A stretch of 26,639 nt of DNA from PS1 clade bacterium (GCA_016779015.1 JADHOK010000006.1:1-26639), one strand, 5' to 3'; shown: positions 7,156-14,659, counted from the stretch's first letter. Made by a program: numbers and translations. The notes: generated by a model not told the origin, from the letters alone.

Positions 7156-7941
7156 CTAGTGCTGGTCAGCCCAGATTTTACGCATGGAGAAGAACATCAA
7201 ACCGGCGAAAATCGTCAGATAGATGAGCACCATGAAACCGATGCGCTTTCTTTGCTCAAGCTCCGGTTCGGCTGTCCAATTCAAGAAATGCGTTACATCC
7301 AACGACATTTGCTCAACCGTGGCCGGTGTGCCGTCGCCATATTCGACAAGCTCTTCCAAAAGCGGTGCCGGCATGGCGATTTTGCCACCCGCCATATACG
7401 GGTTGTAATACAGACCCGGGCGCATCTCGACGCCTTCGGGGGCTTCTTCATAGCCGCTCAACAGCGCGTGAATATAGTCCGCACCACCGCCGCGCGCCTT
7501 GGTAATCAATGACAGGTCGGGCGGATACGCACCGCCATTGGCGGCACGGGCGGCATTTTCATTCGGGTAAGGCGACGGGAATTTGTCTTTCGGCAGCGCC
7601 GCGCGCTCGAACATATCGCCATAATCATCGGGGCCATCCTCGACGATATATTCGCGGGCAATGGCTTTCACTTCCGCTTCGGAAAACTCCGGCCCACCAG
7701 CTTGCGACAGATTACGGAACGCAATCTGGTTCAATGAATGGCAACTGGCGCAAACCTCTTTATACACCTGAAAGCCGCGACGCAGCGCATTGCGGTCATA
7801 AGTGCCGAACATGCCGTCAAAACTCCAGCCAACAGCTGCCGGATGTTTGGCCTCGCCGGCGGCATTGGCCGGCACGCTCAGCCCAACGGCCATAATGGCA
7901 ACGCCGAGAAGCGCCTTAAACCCAAATCGCATCATCTTCAT
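7156..7941 (-). CDS. petC: Ubiquinol-cytochrome c reductase, cytochrome c1 subunit
   Basis: This is the c-type haem subunit of the bc1 complex, passing electrons from the Rieske centre to cytochrome c on the periplasmic face. A signal peptide is visible (about residues 1-27, ending VPANA). The haem motif is CASCH at 64-68 and the axial Met is Met190 in GGKIAMPAPL. NPYMAGG and FLNWTAEPE are further family segments, and one C-terminal anchor helix lies at about 234-252 followed by MRKIWADQH. At 261 residues it is a free-standing c1, not the cytochrome b-c1 fusion (fbcH) seen in some Rhizobiales. It is third in the operon, 12 bases after petB, and is followed by a strong terminator. Identification is very secure. 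Confidence 0.96.
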   Translation of the reverse strand: MKMMRFGFKALLGVAIMAVGLSVPANAAGEAKHPAAVGWSFDGMFGTYDRNALRRGFQVYKEVCASCHSLNQIAFRNLSQAGGPEFSEAEVKAIAREYIVEDGPDDYGDMFERAALPKDKFPSPYPNENAARAANGGAYPPDLSLITKARGGGADYIHALLSGYEEAPEGVEMRPGLYYNPYMAGGKIAMPAPLLEELVEYGDGTPATVEQMSLDVTHFLNWTAEPELEQRKRIGFMVLIYLTIFAGLMFFSMRKIWADQH

Positions 7942-7953
7942 TCCCCCTTAAGC

Positions 7954-9186
7954 CTATTCGGCAGGTTGTGCGCCGAGGATCGGTTCGGAAATCGATTCCG
8001 GTACCGCTTTTGGCTTTTCGATTATGCCCAATACCGGCAGGACGACCAGAAAGTGAGCGAAATAATAGAATGTACCGATACGCGCCAGCACGATGTAAAT
8101 GCCCTCGGCCGGTTGCGCGCCCAGATAGCCGAGCAGCAGACAATCAACCACCAGCAGCGCATAGAACTGACGGAACAGCGGACGATAGCGCGCTGAACGC
8201 ACTTTCGATGTGTCCAGCCATGGCAGCAGGAAGAGGATGAAAATCGCACCGAACATCAGCGCCACACCGCCCAGCTTGTCAGGCACGGCGCGCAAAATGG
8301 CGTAGAACGGCAACAGATACCATTCCGGCACAATATGCGCCGGCGTAACCAGCGGATTGGCTTGGATATAGTTATCTGCATGGCCCAGCACATTGGGTGC
8401 AAAGAAGATGAAATAGGCGAACAGAATGAGGAATACAGTCAGCGCAAAGCCGTCTTTCACCGTGTAATACGGGTGGAAAGGAACCGTGTCTTGCTTGCTC
8501 TTGACCGAGATGCCGACCGGATTGTTATTGCCCGGCACGTGCAACGCCCAAATATGCAGAATGACCACGCCCAAAATCAGGAACGGGATGAGATAGTGCA
8601 GCGAGAAGAAGCGGTTGAGCGTCGGATTGTCGATGGAATAACCGCCCCACAGCCAGATGGCGACGCTTTCGCCGACCACCGGAATGGCACCGAACAGATT
8701 GGTGATAACGGTCGCGCCCCACAGGCTCATTTGGCCCCAAGGCAGCACATAACCCATAAAGGCGGCGGCCATCATCAGCAGATAAATAATCACACCGAGA
8801 ATCCACAGCACCTCGCGCGGCGCTTTATACGAGCCGTAATACAGGCCGCGGAAGATATGGATATAGACGGCGAGGAAGAACATCGACGCGCCATTGGCGT
8901 GAATATAGCGGATGAGCCAACCATAATTCACATTACGCATGATGTGTTCGACCGAGTTGAAAGCGAAATCGACATGCGGCGTGTAATGCATGGCGAGGAT
9001 AATGCCGGTGATGATTTGCGTCACCAGACAGAAAGTCAGAATGCCGCCGAAAGTCCACCAGTAATTGAGGTTTTTCGGGGTCGGATAGTCAACAAAACTG
9101 TCATGCGCCAAACGCAGGATCGGCAGACGCGTGTCCATCCATTTGGTGAACCCATTGCCGGGATTGTAAGTACTTTCACCGCTCAT
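7954..9186 (-). CDS. petB: Ubiquinol-cytochrome c reductase, cytochrome b subunit
   Basis: This is the membrane core of the bc1 complex, carrying the low- and high-potential haems and the two quinone sites. It has 410 residues with eight predicted helices. The four haem ligands are visible at the expected 14-residue spacings: His96 and His110 (YIHANGA...YIHIFRG), and His197 and His211 (FSLHYLI...ILHIWALH). The Qo-site signature PEWY is at 287-290, and GYVLPWGQMSLWGATVITN marks helix C and the cd loop. The C-terminus is slightly longer than the core family, ending in a Pro/Glu-rich tail. It starts nine bases after the Rieske stop. Very secure. Confidence 0.97.
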   Translation of the reverse strand: MSGESTYNPGNGFTKWMDTRLPILRLAHDSFVDYPTPKNLNYWWTFGGILTFCLVTQIITGIILAMHYTPHVDFAFNSVEHIMRNVNYGWLIRYIHANGASMFFLAVYIHIFRGLYYGSYKAPREVLWILGVIIYLLMMAAAFMGYVLPWGQMSLWGATVITNLFGAIPVVGESVAIWLWGGYSIDNPTLNRFFSLHYLIPFLILGVVILHIWALHVPGNNNPVGISVKSKQDTVPFHPYYTVKDGFALTVFLILFAYFIFFAPNVLGHADNYIQANPLVTPAHIVPEWYLLPFYAILRAVPDKLGGVALMFGAIFILFLLPWLDTSKVRSARYRPLFRQFYALLVVDCLLLGYLGAQPAEGIYIVLARIGTFYYFAHFLVVLPVLGIIEKPKAVPESISEPILGAQPAE

Positions 9187-9195
9187 TTATCTTTC

Positions 9196-9723
9196 CTATC
9201 CAATTTTAATGCGGCTATCGCCGACAAATTCGTAAGAGGGAATTTCGAGGTTTTTCGGCGCCGGGCCTTTGCGGATACGACCTGAGGTGTCGTAATGCGA
9301 GCCATGGCACGGGCAGAACCAGCCGTTGAAATCACCGGCTTGGCCCAGCGGAACGCAGCCCAAATGGGTGCAAATGCCGACCATGACCAGCCATTCGTCT
9401 TTTTGAACGCGGTCGATATCGTTTTGCGGGTCGGGCAGATCAGTCGTAGTGACCGCGCGCGCATCGGCAATCTCGCCACCGGTGCGGCGGCGGATGAATA
9501 CCGGCTTGCCGCGCCAGGTCACGGTAATGCTCTGGCCGGTTTCAATACCTGACAGATCAACTTCAATAGAAGCCAGCGCCTTCACCGACGCATCGGGGTT
9601 CATTTGATGAATTAGGGGCCAAGCGATATTGGCAACGCCAATGGCGGCAAATGCGCCGGTGGCTAAATATAGAAAATCTCGACGATTGGACTCGTCACCA
9701 GCAGAATTGTGTTCGTCCGCCAT
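9196..9723 (-). CDS. petA: Ubiquinol-cytochrome c reductase, Rieske iron-sulfur subunit
   Basis: The 175-residue protein binds a [2Fe-2S] cluster and swings between cytochrome b and c1. The N-terminus carries a twin-arginine signal (NRRDFLYL, residues 13-20) followed by a hydrophobic anchor that would remain uncleaved. Cluster ligands are in CTHLGC (118-123) and CPCHGSH (137-143), and the disulfide cysteines are included. The gene is first in petABC; an AAGGAGAGC ribosome-binding site lies just before the ATG. The short spacing to petB indicates one operon. Identification is very secure. Confidence 0.97.
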   Translation of the reverse strand: MADEHNSAGDESNRRDFLYLATGAFAAIGVANIAWPLIHQMNPDASVKALASIEVDLSGIETGQSITVTWRGKPVFIRRRTGGEIADARAVTTTDLPDPQNDIDRVQKDEWLVMVGICTHLGCVPLGQAGDFNGWFCPCHGSHYDTSGRIRKGPAPKNLEIPSYEFVGDSRIKIG

Positions 9724-9757
9724 AATGCTCTCCTTCTTGCCCCCTCACGGCCTGTTC

Positions 9758-9785
9758 TTTATATACAAGCAGCGAGTGGTCGCAA
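9758..9785 (-). promoter_or_regulatory. Putative sigma70 promoter of petABC
   Basis: On the minus strand TTGCGA (9780-9785) and TATAAA (9758-9763) are separated by 16 bases. Transcription would start roughly 27-30 bases before the petA start codon. The -35 box lies inside a GGTCGCAAA motif that recurs in the same intergenic region. Confidence 0.5.
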
Positions 9786-9928
9786 ACTATAGCCAGAGGC
9801 TTATGGGCTAAATGTGTCACCATGACGCATGAATTGGTCGCTTTTCGCCTTGCGATGCGGGTCGCAAAGCGTTGAAAAAATTATTGAATTTTGAGCCCTC
9901 CCAAAGGCGCGAAAAGGAAGACACAGGC

Positions 9929-10795
9929 GTGGACGAAAAACTCTGGAATCAGCGCAAGCAAAGTGCCGCCGATTGGTTTCGCCAATTGCGCGACGCGCTT
10001 TGTGCACGCCTCGAATCACTGGAGCCGGAAGGCGCGGTTTTTGAACGCAAAGCCTGGCAGCGAAAAGACCATGCCGGCGACGGCTCCGAAGATCTCGGCG
10101 GCGGCGAGATGTCGATGCTGCACGGCCAAGCTTTCGAAAAAGCCGGCGTGCATATCTCCACCGTCTATGGCGTGTTTTCAGAAGAGTTTCGCAAACAAGT
10201 GGCCGGCGCCGAAGACGATCCGCGTTTTTGGGCCGGCGGCATTTCCGTCATCATCCACCCGACCAACCCCAATGCGCCGACCGCGCATATGAACACACGC
10301 ATGGTGGTGACCACAAAAGGCTGGTTTGGCGGCGGCGGGGATTTGACGCCCATGCTCGACGCGGCGCGCACGCCCGACCATCAAGACACGGTTGATTTTC
10401 ATGCCGCCTATAAAGCCGCATGCGACAAGCACGATAGCGACTACTATCCGCGCTTCAAAGAACAGTGCGATAAATATTTCTTCCTGCCGCACCGCAATGA
10501 GACGCGCGGCACGGGCGGCATTTTTTACGACCACCTCGATAGCGGCGACTGGGACGCCGATTTTGCTTTCACACAGGATGTCGGACGCGCCTTTGTCGAT
10601 ATCTATCCGGAGATTGCCAAGCGACGCATCGACCTGCCCTATGACGAAGCCATGCGGCACGAGCAAATGCAACGGCGCGGGCGCTATGTCGAATTCAATC
10701 TTTTATATGACCGCGGCACAATGTTCGGTCTGAAAACCGGCGGCAATGTCGAGAGCATTTTGTCCTCTATGCCGCCGACCGTTATGTGGAAATAA
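9929..10795 (+). CDS. hemF: Oxygen-dependent coproporphyrinogen-III oxidase
   Basis: HemF oxidatively decarboxylates coproporphyrinogen III to protoporphyrinogen IX using O2. Visible family segments are GGGEMSMLHG, FEKAGVHISTVYG, HPTNPNAPTAHMNTRM, WFGGGGDLTPM, KEQCDKYFFLPHRNETRGTGGIFYD and RRGRYVEFNLLYDRGTMFGL. I set the start at GTG 9929, preceded by AAGGAAG with good spacing, giving 288 residues; an in-frame TTG at 9872 would add 19 residues but has no good ribosome-binding site. It is divergent from petABC, with a shared ~205-bp control region. Together with hemA and hemH further along, this places three haem-synthesis steps near a haem-protein operon. Secure. Confidence 0.95.
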   Translation: MDEKLWNQRKQSAADWFRQLRDALCARLESLEPEGAVFERKAWQRKDHAGDGSEDLGGGEMSMLHGQAFEKAGVHISTVYGVFSEEFRKQVAGAEDDPRFWAGGISVIIHPTNPNAPTAHMNTRMVVTTKGWFGGGGDLTPMLDAARTPDHQDTVDFHAAYKAACDKHDSDYYPRFKEQCDKYFFLPHRNETRGTGGIFYDHLDSGDWDADFAFTQDVGRAFVDIYPEIAKRRIDLPYDEAMRHEQMQRRGRYVEFNLLYDRGTMFGLKTGGNVESILSSMPPTVMWK

Positions 10796-10906
10796 GCCGC
10801 TAGGGTTGCATTCAGGCTTTCCTCAAAAGGAATATTCTCATTCAAAAGCAATAAGTTAAATACGATTTGGCTTGCGTTCCGCGTTCACGATTTCCTAACC
10901 TCGCCT

Positions 10907-11040
10907 TGCTAATTCCAATGTGGACGACCCCTTGTCGGGTTGCCCGCTCAATAAAATACCGTTCGCGGAAACAGGTGGGATTTCACTACATCCGTATTGG
11001 AATTAGCACGGCCCGACACCAATGGTCGGTGCCGGCAATG
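10907..11040 (+). ncRNA. Candidate structured RNA (multibranch stem) in hemF downstream region
   Basis: Bases 10907-10924 pair with 10991-11008 to form an 18-pair stem, the inner part using two wobble pairs (G10920-T10995, T10921-G10994). G-U pairing argues for an RNA structure more than a DNA inverted repeat. Inside, 10925-10930 pairs with 10937-10942 and stacks directly on the main stem. Smaller helices (CCG-TTCG-CGG at 10959-10968, GTG/CAC at 10975-10986) complete a multibranch fold. Immediately after, CGGC...GCCG and CCGAC/GTCGG (about 11009-11035) make another hairpin. No T-run terminator is seen and I recognise no Rfam family (it is not SRP RNA, 6S or tmRNA by eye). It may be an independent small RNA, or a leader of the small gene at 11075. 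Strand is assumed. Confidence 0.4.
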
Positions 11041-11074
11041 CTAGTGGCGCAATCAGAAGAAAAAGGAGACCGCC

Positions 11075-11238
11075 ATGCTCGCTACGGTTGCAGGATTACT
11101 CAAAATTCTCGCCCTTTTGGCACGATAGGGCTGGCGCTGTTTGCCGTGATGATGTGGGTGGGCGCTTATTTACAGCACAAACGCGCGTTAAAAGAAGACC
11201 CAAAACAACTTCGCGGCTGGAACAAAAAAGACAATTAA
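11075..11238 (+). pseudogene. Small membrane protein ORF interrupted by a -1 frameshift at a T run
   Basis: A strong AAAGGAG ribosome-binding site precedes ATG 11075. The frame reads MLATVAGLLKILALLAR and hits TAG at 11126. Adding one T in the CCCTTTTGG run (11112-11120), or reading -1 there, continues into GTIGLALFAVMMWVGAYL and then a basic tail ending GWNKKDN with TAA at 11236-11238. The joined product is about 54 residues with one hydrophobic hairpin or two short helices, a coherent membrane mini-protein. Either the gene is broken, the base call is wrong in a homopolymer, or it uses frameshifting. The last bases overlap the stop of the opposing CCA-transferase gene. I do not recognise the family. 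Confidence 0.5.
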
Positions 11239-12482
11239 GCCAGCCTCTTCTGCAGTTCAGCCTTGACCGTTTTCTCATCGGGAAAACCCTCGGCCACCCA
11301 CCATTGCTCAAGCGTCCGCGCCATGACGCCCATTTCCGGCCCGTCTTTGAGACCGGCTTTTTGCATCATCGCGCCGGTGAGCGGAAATTTCGGGCGTGTA
11401 TAATTGGCGCTCTCAGCGATGGCCGCGTGCAGGGCTTTAATAGTATCACCCGCATCGCCCGAGCCGTCGGAAGGCATATGCGCCAGCGCCAATAGCGCAC
11501 GGTCGCGCACGGCCTCGGCACCATCGAAATAAAGGGCCGCCGATAAATGCGTCAGGTCGAGCGGCATTTCCAGCGCTTTGACCAGCCGCATCATTTGTTT
11601 GCGCGACAGCCGCAGCGCATCGGACAAGGTCTGCACCGCCTCGGCGGTCGGCAGCAAGCTCATCAGGCGCAGCAATGGGTCGTCACTGAGCTTCAACATT
11701 GCCTCGAGCGCGGCAAACCCCATCGGCTCAATGCCCAGCACCGGCCGCAATAAATCGGCTTTGTGCAGAGCGCGCGCGGCGCGGGCGGCTTCGGGCAGCG
11801 CCATGATTTTCAACATTTCCTGCTGCTTGCGTTCGCCCGACAGACCGCGCAAGGGCACCGCCGCACCGCGGCAAGCGGCGAGCGCCACATTGTCCACTGG
11901 TGTGTCAGCAGTGAGGCGGAAATGAAAACGGAAATAGCGCAAGACGCGCAGATAATCTTCTTCAATGCGGGCCGCCGCATCGCCGATAAAGCGCACGCGA
12001 CGCGCTTCGATATCGGCCAGCCCCTGCCCCGTCGGGTCGTGCAGCGTGCCGTCGGCATCGGCGTAAAGCGCGTTAATGGTGAAATCGCGCCGCGCCGCAT
12101 CGCCCTGCCAGTCTTCGGTAAAAGCAACCTCGGCGTGGCGGCCATCGGTTTCAACATCGTCGCGCAAAGTGGTGATTTCATAGACCAGCGGCGTGTCGCC
12201 TCGATACAAAATGGCCGACACAGTGCCGTGTTTAATGCCGGTCGGCACCACTTTGACATTGGCCGCTTGCAGCCGCGCCATAACCGCTTGCGGTTCAAGT
12301 TCGGTGGCCATATCGACTTCCGTATCGACAGTCGCAAGCTGCATCAGCGTATCGCGCACACAACCGCCGACGCAGCGCGTTATCGCGCGCTTGTCGCCTG
12401 CGCCTTCATTCAAAAGCTGCATGAGATGCTGCGTCTGCGGCAGGCTCAGCCAGCCGCTATATTGCTCGTCGAGTTTCGCCAT
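11235..12482 (-). CDS. cca: CCA tRNA nucleotidyltransferase / poly(A) polymerase family (class II)
   Basis: This enzyme adds or repairs the 3' CCA of tRNAs. The 415-residue protein has the nucleotidyltransferase signature GGCVRD (39-44). It has a metal-site segment TEVDMAT (54-60) where most homologues have DxD; here the first acidic residue is Glu55. It then has PTGIKHGT, RRDFTINALYAD and RVLRYFRFHFR of the neck domain. Alphaproteobacteria use this type for CCA addition, so CCA activity is more likely than polyadenylation. It is last in the DUF1285-NudL-DUF6111-like-cca string, five bases after the preceding stop, and overlaps the end of the opposing small ORF by four bases. Identification is secure; the Glu at the metal site is worth noting. 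Confidence 0.93.
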   Translation of the reverse strand: MAKLDEQYSGWLSLPQTQHLMQLLNEGAGDKRAITRCVGGCVRDTLMQLATVDTEVDMATELEPQAVMARLQAANVKVVPTGIKHGTVSAILYRGDTPLVYEITTLRDDVETDGRHAEVAFTEDWQGDAARRDFTINALYADADGTLHDPTGQGLADIEARRVRFIGDAAARIEEDYLRVLRYFRFHFRLTADTPVDNVALAACRGAAVPLRGLSGERKQQEMLKIMALPEAARAARALHKADLLRPVLGIEPMGFAALEAMLKLSDDPLLRLMSLLPTAEAVQTLSDALRLSRKQMMRLVKALEMPLDLTHLSAALYFDGAEAVRDRALLALAHMPSDGSGDAGDTIKALHAAIAESANYTRPKFPLTGAMMQKAGLKDGPEMGVMARTLEQWWVAEGFPDEKTVKAELQKRLA

Positions 12483-12487
12483 CTTTT

Positions 12488-12745
12488 CTATTCAAATCTG
12501 CCGGGCACAATTTGCCCGTCTTCATAGCTCGGCGGCACATAAGTAACGCCCGGCGCATTGCCGCTATTGACCCGATAGGTCAAAAGACTGGCCGCGACCA
12601 GCACCAAGCCGACAATGGCGGCATAGGCATAGAGCTTGCGCGTCTGCTCATCGGGCTGCTTGGCGGCGATAAAGCGTATCCACGCCCAAGTCAGCACAAA
12701 GGGCAGCGCAAATAAAATCGCGTTGATAACCAAAACCCTCATCAT
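12488..12745 (-). CDS. DUF6111-like small membrane protein
   Basis: The 85-residue protein has two hydrophobic segments: VLVINAILFALPFVLTWAW near the N-terminus and AYAAIVGLVLVAASLLTY in the middle. They are joined by a short basic linker (KQPDEQTRK), and a polar, Pro/Tyr-rich C-terminal tail ends in PGRFE. It resembles the alphaproteobacterial DUF6111 family that sits between a NUDIX gene and cca. I start it at ATG 12745, which overlaps the NUDIX stop (ATGA) and has GGAGGA upstream. Longer in-frame starts run into the NUDIX gene and are less likely. Function is unknown; an inner-membrane location is predicted. The family call is moderate, the gene itself is likely. Confidence 0.72.
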   Translation of the reverse strand: MMRVLVINAILFALPFVLTWAWIRFIAAKQPDEQTRKLYAYAAIVGLVLVAASLLTYRVNSGNAPGVTYVPPSYEDGQIVPGRFE

Positions 12746-13383
12746 TCCGCTATCCTCCGGCTCATATGCATCAGCATGCCCGCAGTTGCGCCCCAAATAT
12801 TATAGCCTTGATAATCCATCGAATAAAACTTCCACATGCGGCCTTTCCATTCGCCGCTATCGGTTTTCCAGTTGGCTTCGGTCAACGCAATATGCGCCGG
12901 CACTTCAAACACATCGGCGACTTCATTAGCATCCGGCGACAGTGTGAAGCCGGGGCGCACAAAACCGACGACCGGCAAAATGACAAAGCCGGTGCCGGTT
13001 TGATAAGTGTCCAGAACACCGGCGATTTCAACATGACGCGGGTCCAGCCCGATTTCTTCTTCGGTTTCGCGCAAAGCAGTGGCGATAGGGCTTTCGTCGC
13101 TATCCTCTACCTTGCCGCCGGGAAAAGCAACCTGCCCCGAATGTTTCTCCAAATGATCGGCGCGCCGCGTCAGCAATATGGAGGGTTCATCGGCGTGCTC
13201 GACCAGCGGTACCAGAACGGCGGCGAGCCGCAGGTCTTTATTTATTTCGTCAATCTCGGCCTCGCTGAGCTGGTGTTCGACCCGTTCATCGCGCAACTGC
13301 CCGGCTAAATTCGGGCCGCTGATTTGATCGGGCGGCGGCAATTCGCTGCTGACGATGGATTGCAATTTAGCGCGATAATTCAT
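12742..13383 (-). CDS. NudL-type NUDIX hydrolase (CoA pyrophosphatase family)
   Basis: The predicted 213-residue protein has the UPF0035/NudL segment LLTRRADHLEKHSGQVAFPGG. It is followed by the NUDIX box region GGKVEDSDESPIATALRETEEEIGL, which carries the REtEEE metal-binding glutamates. YQTGTGFVILPVVGFV is another NudL hallmark. This subfamily hydrolyses CoA and acyl-CoAs to 3',5'-ADP and phosphopantetheine. The start at 13383 overlaps the DUF1285 stop by one base (TGATG), giving translational coupling; a longer in-frame extension lies inside DUF1285. The downstream DUF6111-like start overlaps its stop. The CoA substrate is family inference. Confidence 0.9.
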   Translation of the reverse strand: MNYRAKLQSIVSSELPPPDQISGPNLAGQLRDERVEHQLSEAEIDEINKDLRLAAVLVPLVEHADEPSILLTRRADHLEKHSGQVAFPGGKVEDSDESPIATALRETEEEIGLDPRHVEIAGVLDTYQTGTGFVILPVVGFVRPGFTLSPDANEVADVFEVPAHIALTEANWKTDSGEWKGRMWKFYSMDYQGYNIWGATAGMLMHMSRRIAE

Positions 13384-13979
13384 CAGCTCTCGACACCCGC
13401 CGCGGTGGCCGAGGCGATGGGGAAAAAGACGCCATGGCTCCACACACCAAAGCGGTCTTCATGCACCTCGCCCAGCTCAACCAGATCGTAGAAGACAGCG
13501 CGGGCAATCAGCGCTTCCAGCCGCGCCCGCACATGCACATAAGGCGAAGGCTCGCCGGTTGTTGCGTCTATCTCAAAGCGCATCGGATGGTCGGGCCCGG
13601 CCTCGGTGAAATCGCCGACATTGGTCTCAAAGCGCAGCACTTGTGTGCGCCCTTCCCCGCTCGCGGTCATCAGCGTGGCGACAAAAGGCGCATCCTCCAC
13701 ATCGACACGGATTTTCTCAACCGGCGTGACCAGATAATGCTCGCCATCATCGTCGTGACGCAAAATGGTCGAGAAAAGCCGCACCAATTTTTTGCGGCCA
13801 ATCGGCGAATTATCGTAATACCACTGCCCGTCACGGGCGATTTTCATGCCGATATCGCCGCAATAATCCGGCCCCCATAAATGCACGGGCGGCAAACCGC
13901 GCTCACCGGTCTGCGGATCGCCCGCCTTTTCGGCATCGGCGACGATTTTCATCAGCGCATTGGCGGCTTCGTCGGACAT
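13383..13979 (-). CDS. DUF1285 domain protein
   Basis: The 198-residue cytosolic protein carries PPVHLWGPDYCGDIGMKIARDGQWYYDNSPIGRKKLVRLFSTILRHDDDGEHYLVTPVEKIRV-type segments that define DUF1285 in proteobacteria. A beta-rich middle is followed by a region with VHVRARLEALIARAVFYDLVE. No enzyme activity is established for the family. It leads the four-gene string with the NudL-type, DUF6111-like and cca genes, which is a recurring alphaproteobacterial arrangement, so a role linked to CoA or tRNA metabolism can be suggested only from context. Domain call confident, function unknown. Confidence 0.88.
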   Translation of the reverse strand: MSDEAANALMKIVADAEKAGDPQTGERGLPPVHLWGPDYCGDIGMKIARDGQWYYDNSPIGRKKLVRLFSTILRHDDDGEHYLVTPVEKIRVDVEDAPFVATLMTASGEGRTQVLRFETNVGDFTEAGPDHPMRFEIDATTGEPSPYVHVRARLEALIARAVFYDLVELGEVHEDRFGVWSHGVFFPIASATAAGVES

Positions 13980-14026
13980 AATGTTCCTATTGGTTTCGGC
14001 TCAGTGTTTTCGCGTCTAAGCCGAAA

Positions 14027-14548
14027 CTAGCACAATTCGGGCGCGCGGCGAACCATACCGGCGAGGCGCGCGCAATCGGCCGCATGTGCATCGCTCGACG
14101 GGCGCAGCAACAGGCGCGCCGGATCGACAGGCCCGGGCAAGCAAACGTTTTTGGGCGCGGGCGCGAACCCGGCTTTCTCATAATATGGCAAATCGCCGAC
14201 CAGCACGGTGAAGGCGAAGCGCTCGGCATTTATCTCAGCCAGCGCGTTCTGCATCAGAGCCTGCCCGACCCCAATGCCCTGCATGTCGGGATGCACGGCC
14301 AGCGGTCCCAGCAACAGACCCGGCGTCTCCTCAATCATAACCGGCCAAAAAGATATAGCGCCGACCAAAGTGCCCTCGTCATTAAATGCCATGCGGTCAT
14401 AGTCGGCGATGCGCTGATTGTCCTCGCGCAAACGCTCGGCGGTGCGGGTCAGCCGCCCCGGCCCAAAACAAATATCCAACAGCGCGTCGAGCGTTTCAAA
14501 AGCCTCAGGCGACGCCGGCGATTGCGGTGAAATGGAAAAAGACTTCAT
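14027..14548 (-). CDS. GNAT-family N-acetyltransferase
   Basis: The 173-residue protein has the acetyl-CoA pyrophosphate-binding motif A, LLGPLAVHPDMQGIGVGQALM (about residues 78-98, with the Q-x-x-G-x-G/A core). Strand and helix B (FTVLVGDLPYYEKAGFAPA) follow, as in YhbS-type acetyltransferases. It starts 47 bases from DUF1285 on the same strand and may be transcribed with it. The upstream region contains a possible leader peptide and strong hairpin. The acceptor substrate cannot be read from sequence. The N-terminal 30 residues are variable, as usual in GNATs. Confidence 0.87.
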   Translation of the reverse strand: MKSFSISPQSPASPEAFETLDALLDICFGPGRLTRTAERLREDNQRIADYDRMAFNDEGTLVGAISFWPVMIEETPGLLLGPLAVHPDMQGIGVGQALMQNALAEINAERFAFTVLVGDLPYYEKAGFAPAPKNVCLPGPVDPARLLLRPSSDAHAADCARLAGMVRRAPELC

Positions 14549-14594
14549 GGTGTTTTGTCGGAGACCCGACCCTCAAATGTGAAAAGGCGTGACG

Positions 14595-14621
14595 AATTAT
14601 GCGCCGCGGGGGCGCAGAATT
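14595..14621 (-). promoter_or_regulatory. Strong hairpin between antiporter and GNAT genes
   Basis: AATT-A-TGCGCC and GGCGCA-G-AATT form an 11-bp stem with a single mismatch and a 5-base loop (GCGGG). It sits right after the short ORF at 14621-14659 on the minus strand and 47 bases before the GNAT start. No T-run follows directly, so it may be an attenuator-like or protective hairpin rather than a simple terminator. Confidence 0.45.
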
Positions 14622-14659
14622 TATCGTCGTCGCAAGTTATGCTTCACATTCCGTTTCAC
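14621..14659 (-). CDS. Possible 12-residue leader peptide upstream of GNAT gene
   Basis: On the minus strand a GTG at 14659 is preceded by TAGGAGACC with good spacing and opens a 12-codon frame reading (M)KRNVKHNLRRR, ending TAA at 14621-14623. It is highly basic (six Arg/Lys plus His in 12 residues). It abuts a strong hairpin, an arrangement typical of attenuation leaders. The size is so small that chance cannot be excluded. Confidence 0.3.
   Translation of the reverse strand: MKRNVKHNLRRR

Noticed and set aside
8335..9285. Long plus-strand open frame opposite cytochrome b
   Set aside because: It is antisense to a certain petB gene; the product is Arg/His/Asp-rich low-complexity typical of shadow frames.
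9822..9875. Short plus-strand mini-ORF (17 codons) in the petA-hemF gap
   Set aside because: No ribosome-binding site and no structure linking it to hemF; likely chance.
10907..11008. Inverted repeat as a MITE or insertion element
   Set aside because: No target-site duplication is seen at the ends (CCT vs CGG) and the inner arms pair only through G-U wobble, which fits RNA better; not fully excluded.
10867..11238. Single 123-aa protein across the hemF downstream gap
   Set aside because: The upstream part runs through the RNA-like structure, has no start signal and no protein-like composition; only the last ~37 residues look real.
11763..12527. Long plus-strand open frame opposite cca
   Set aside because: Antisense shadow of a certain gene with no recognisable motif or RBS.
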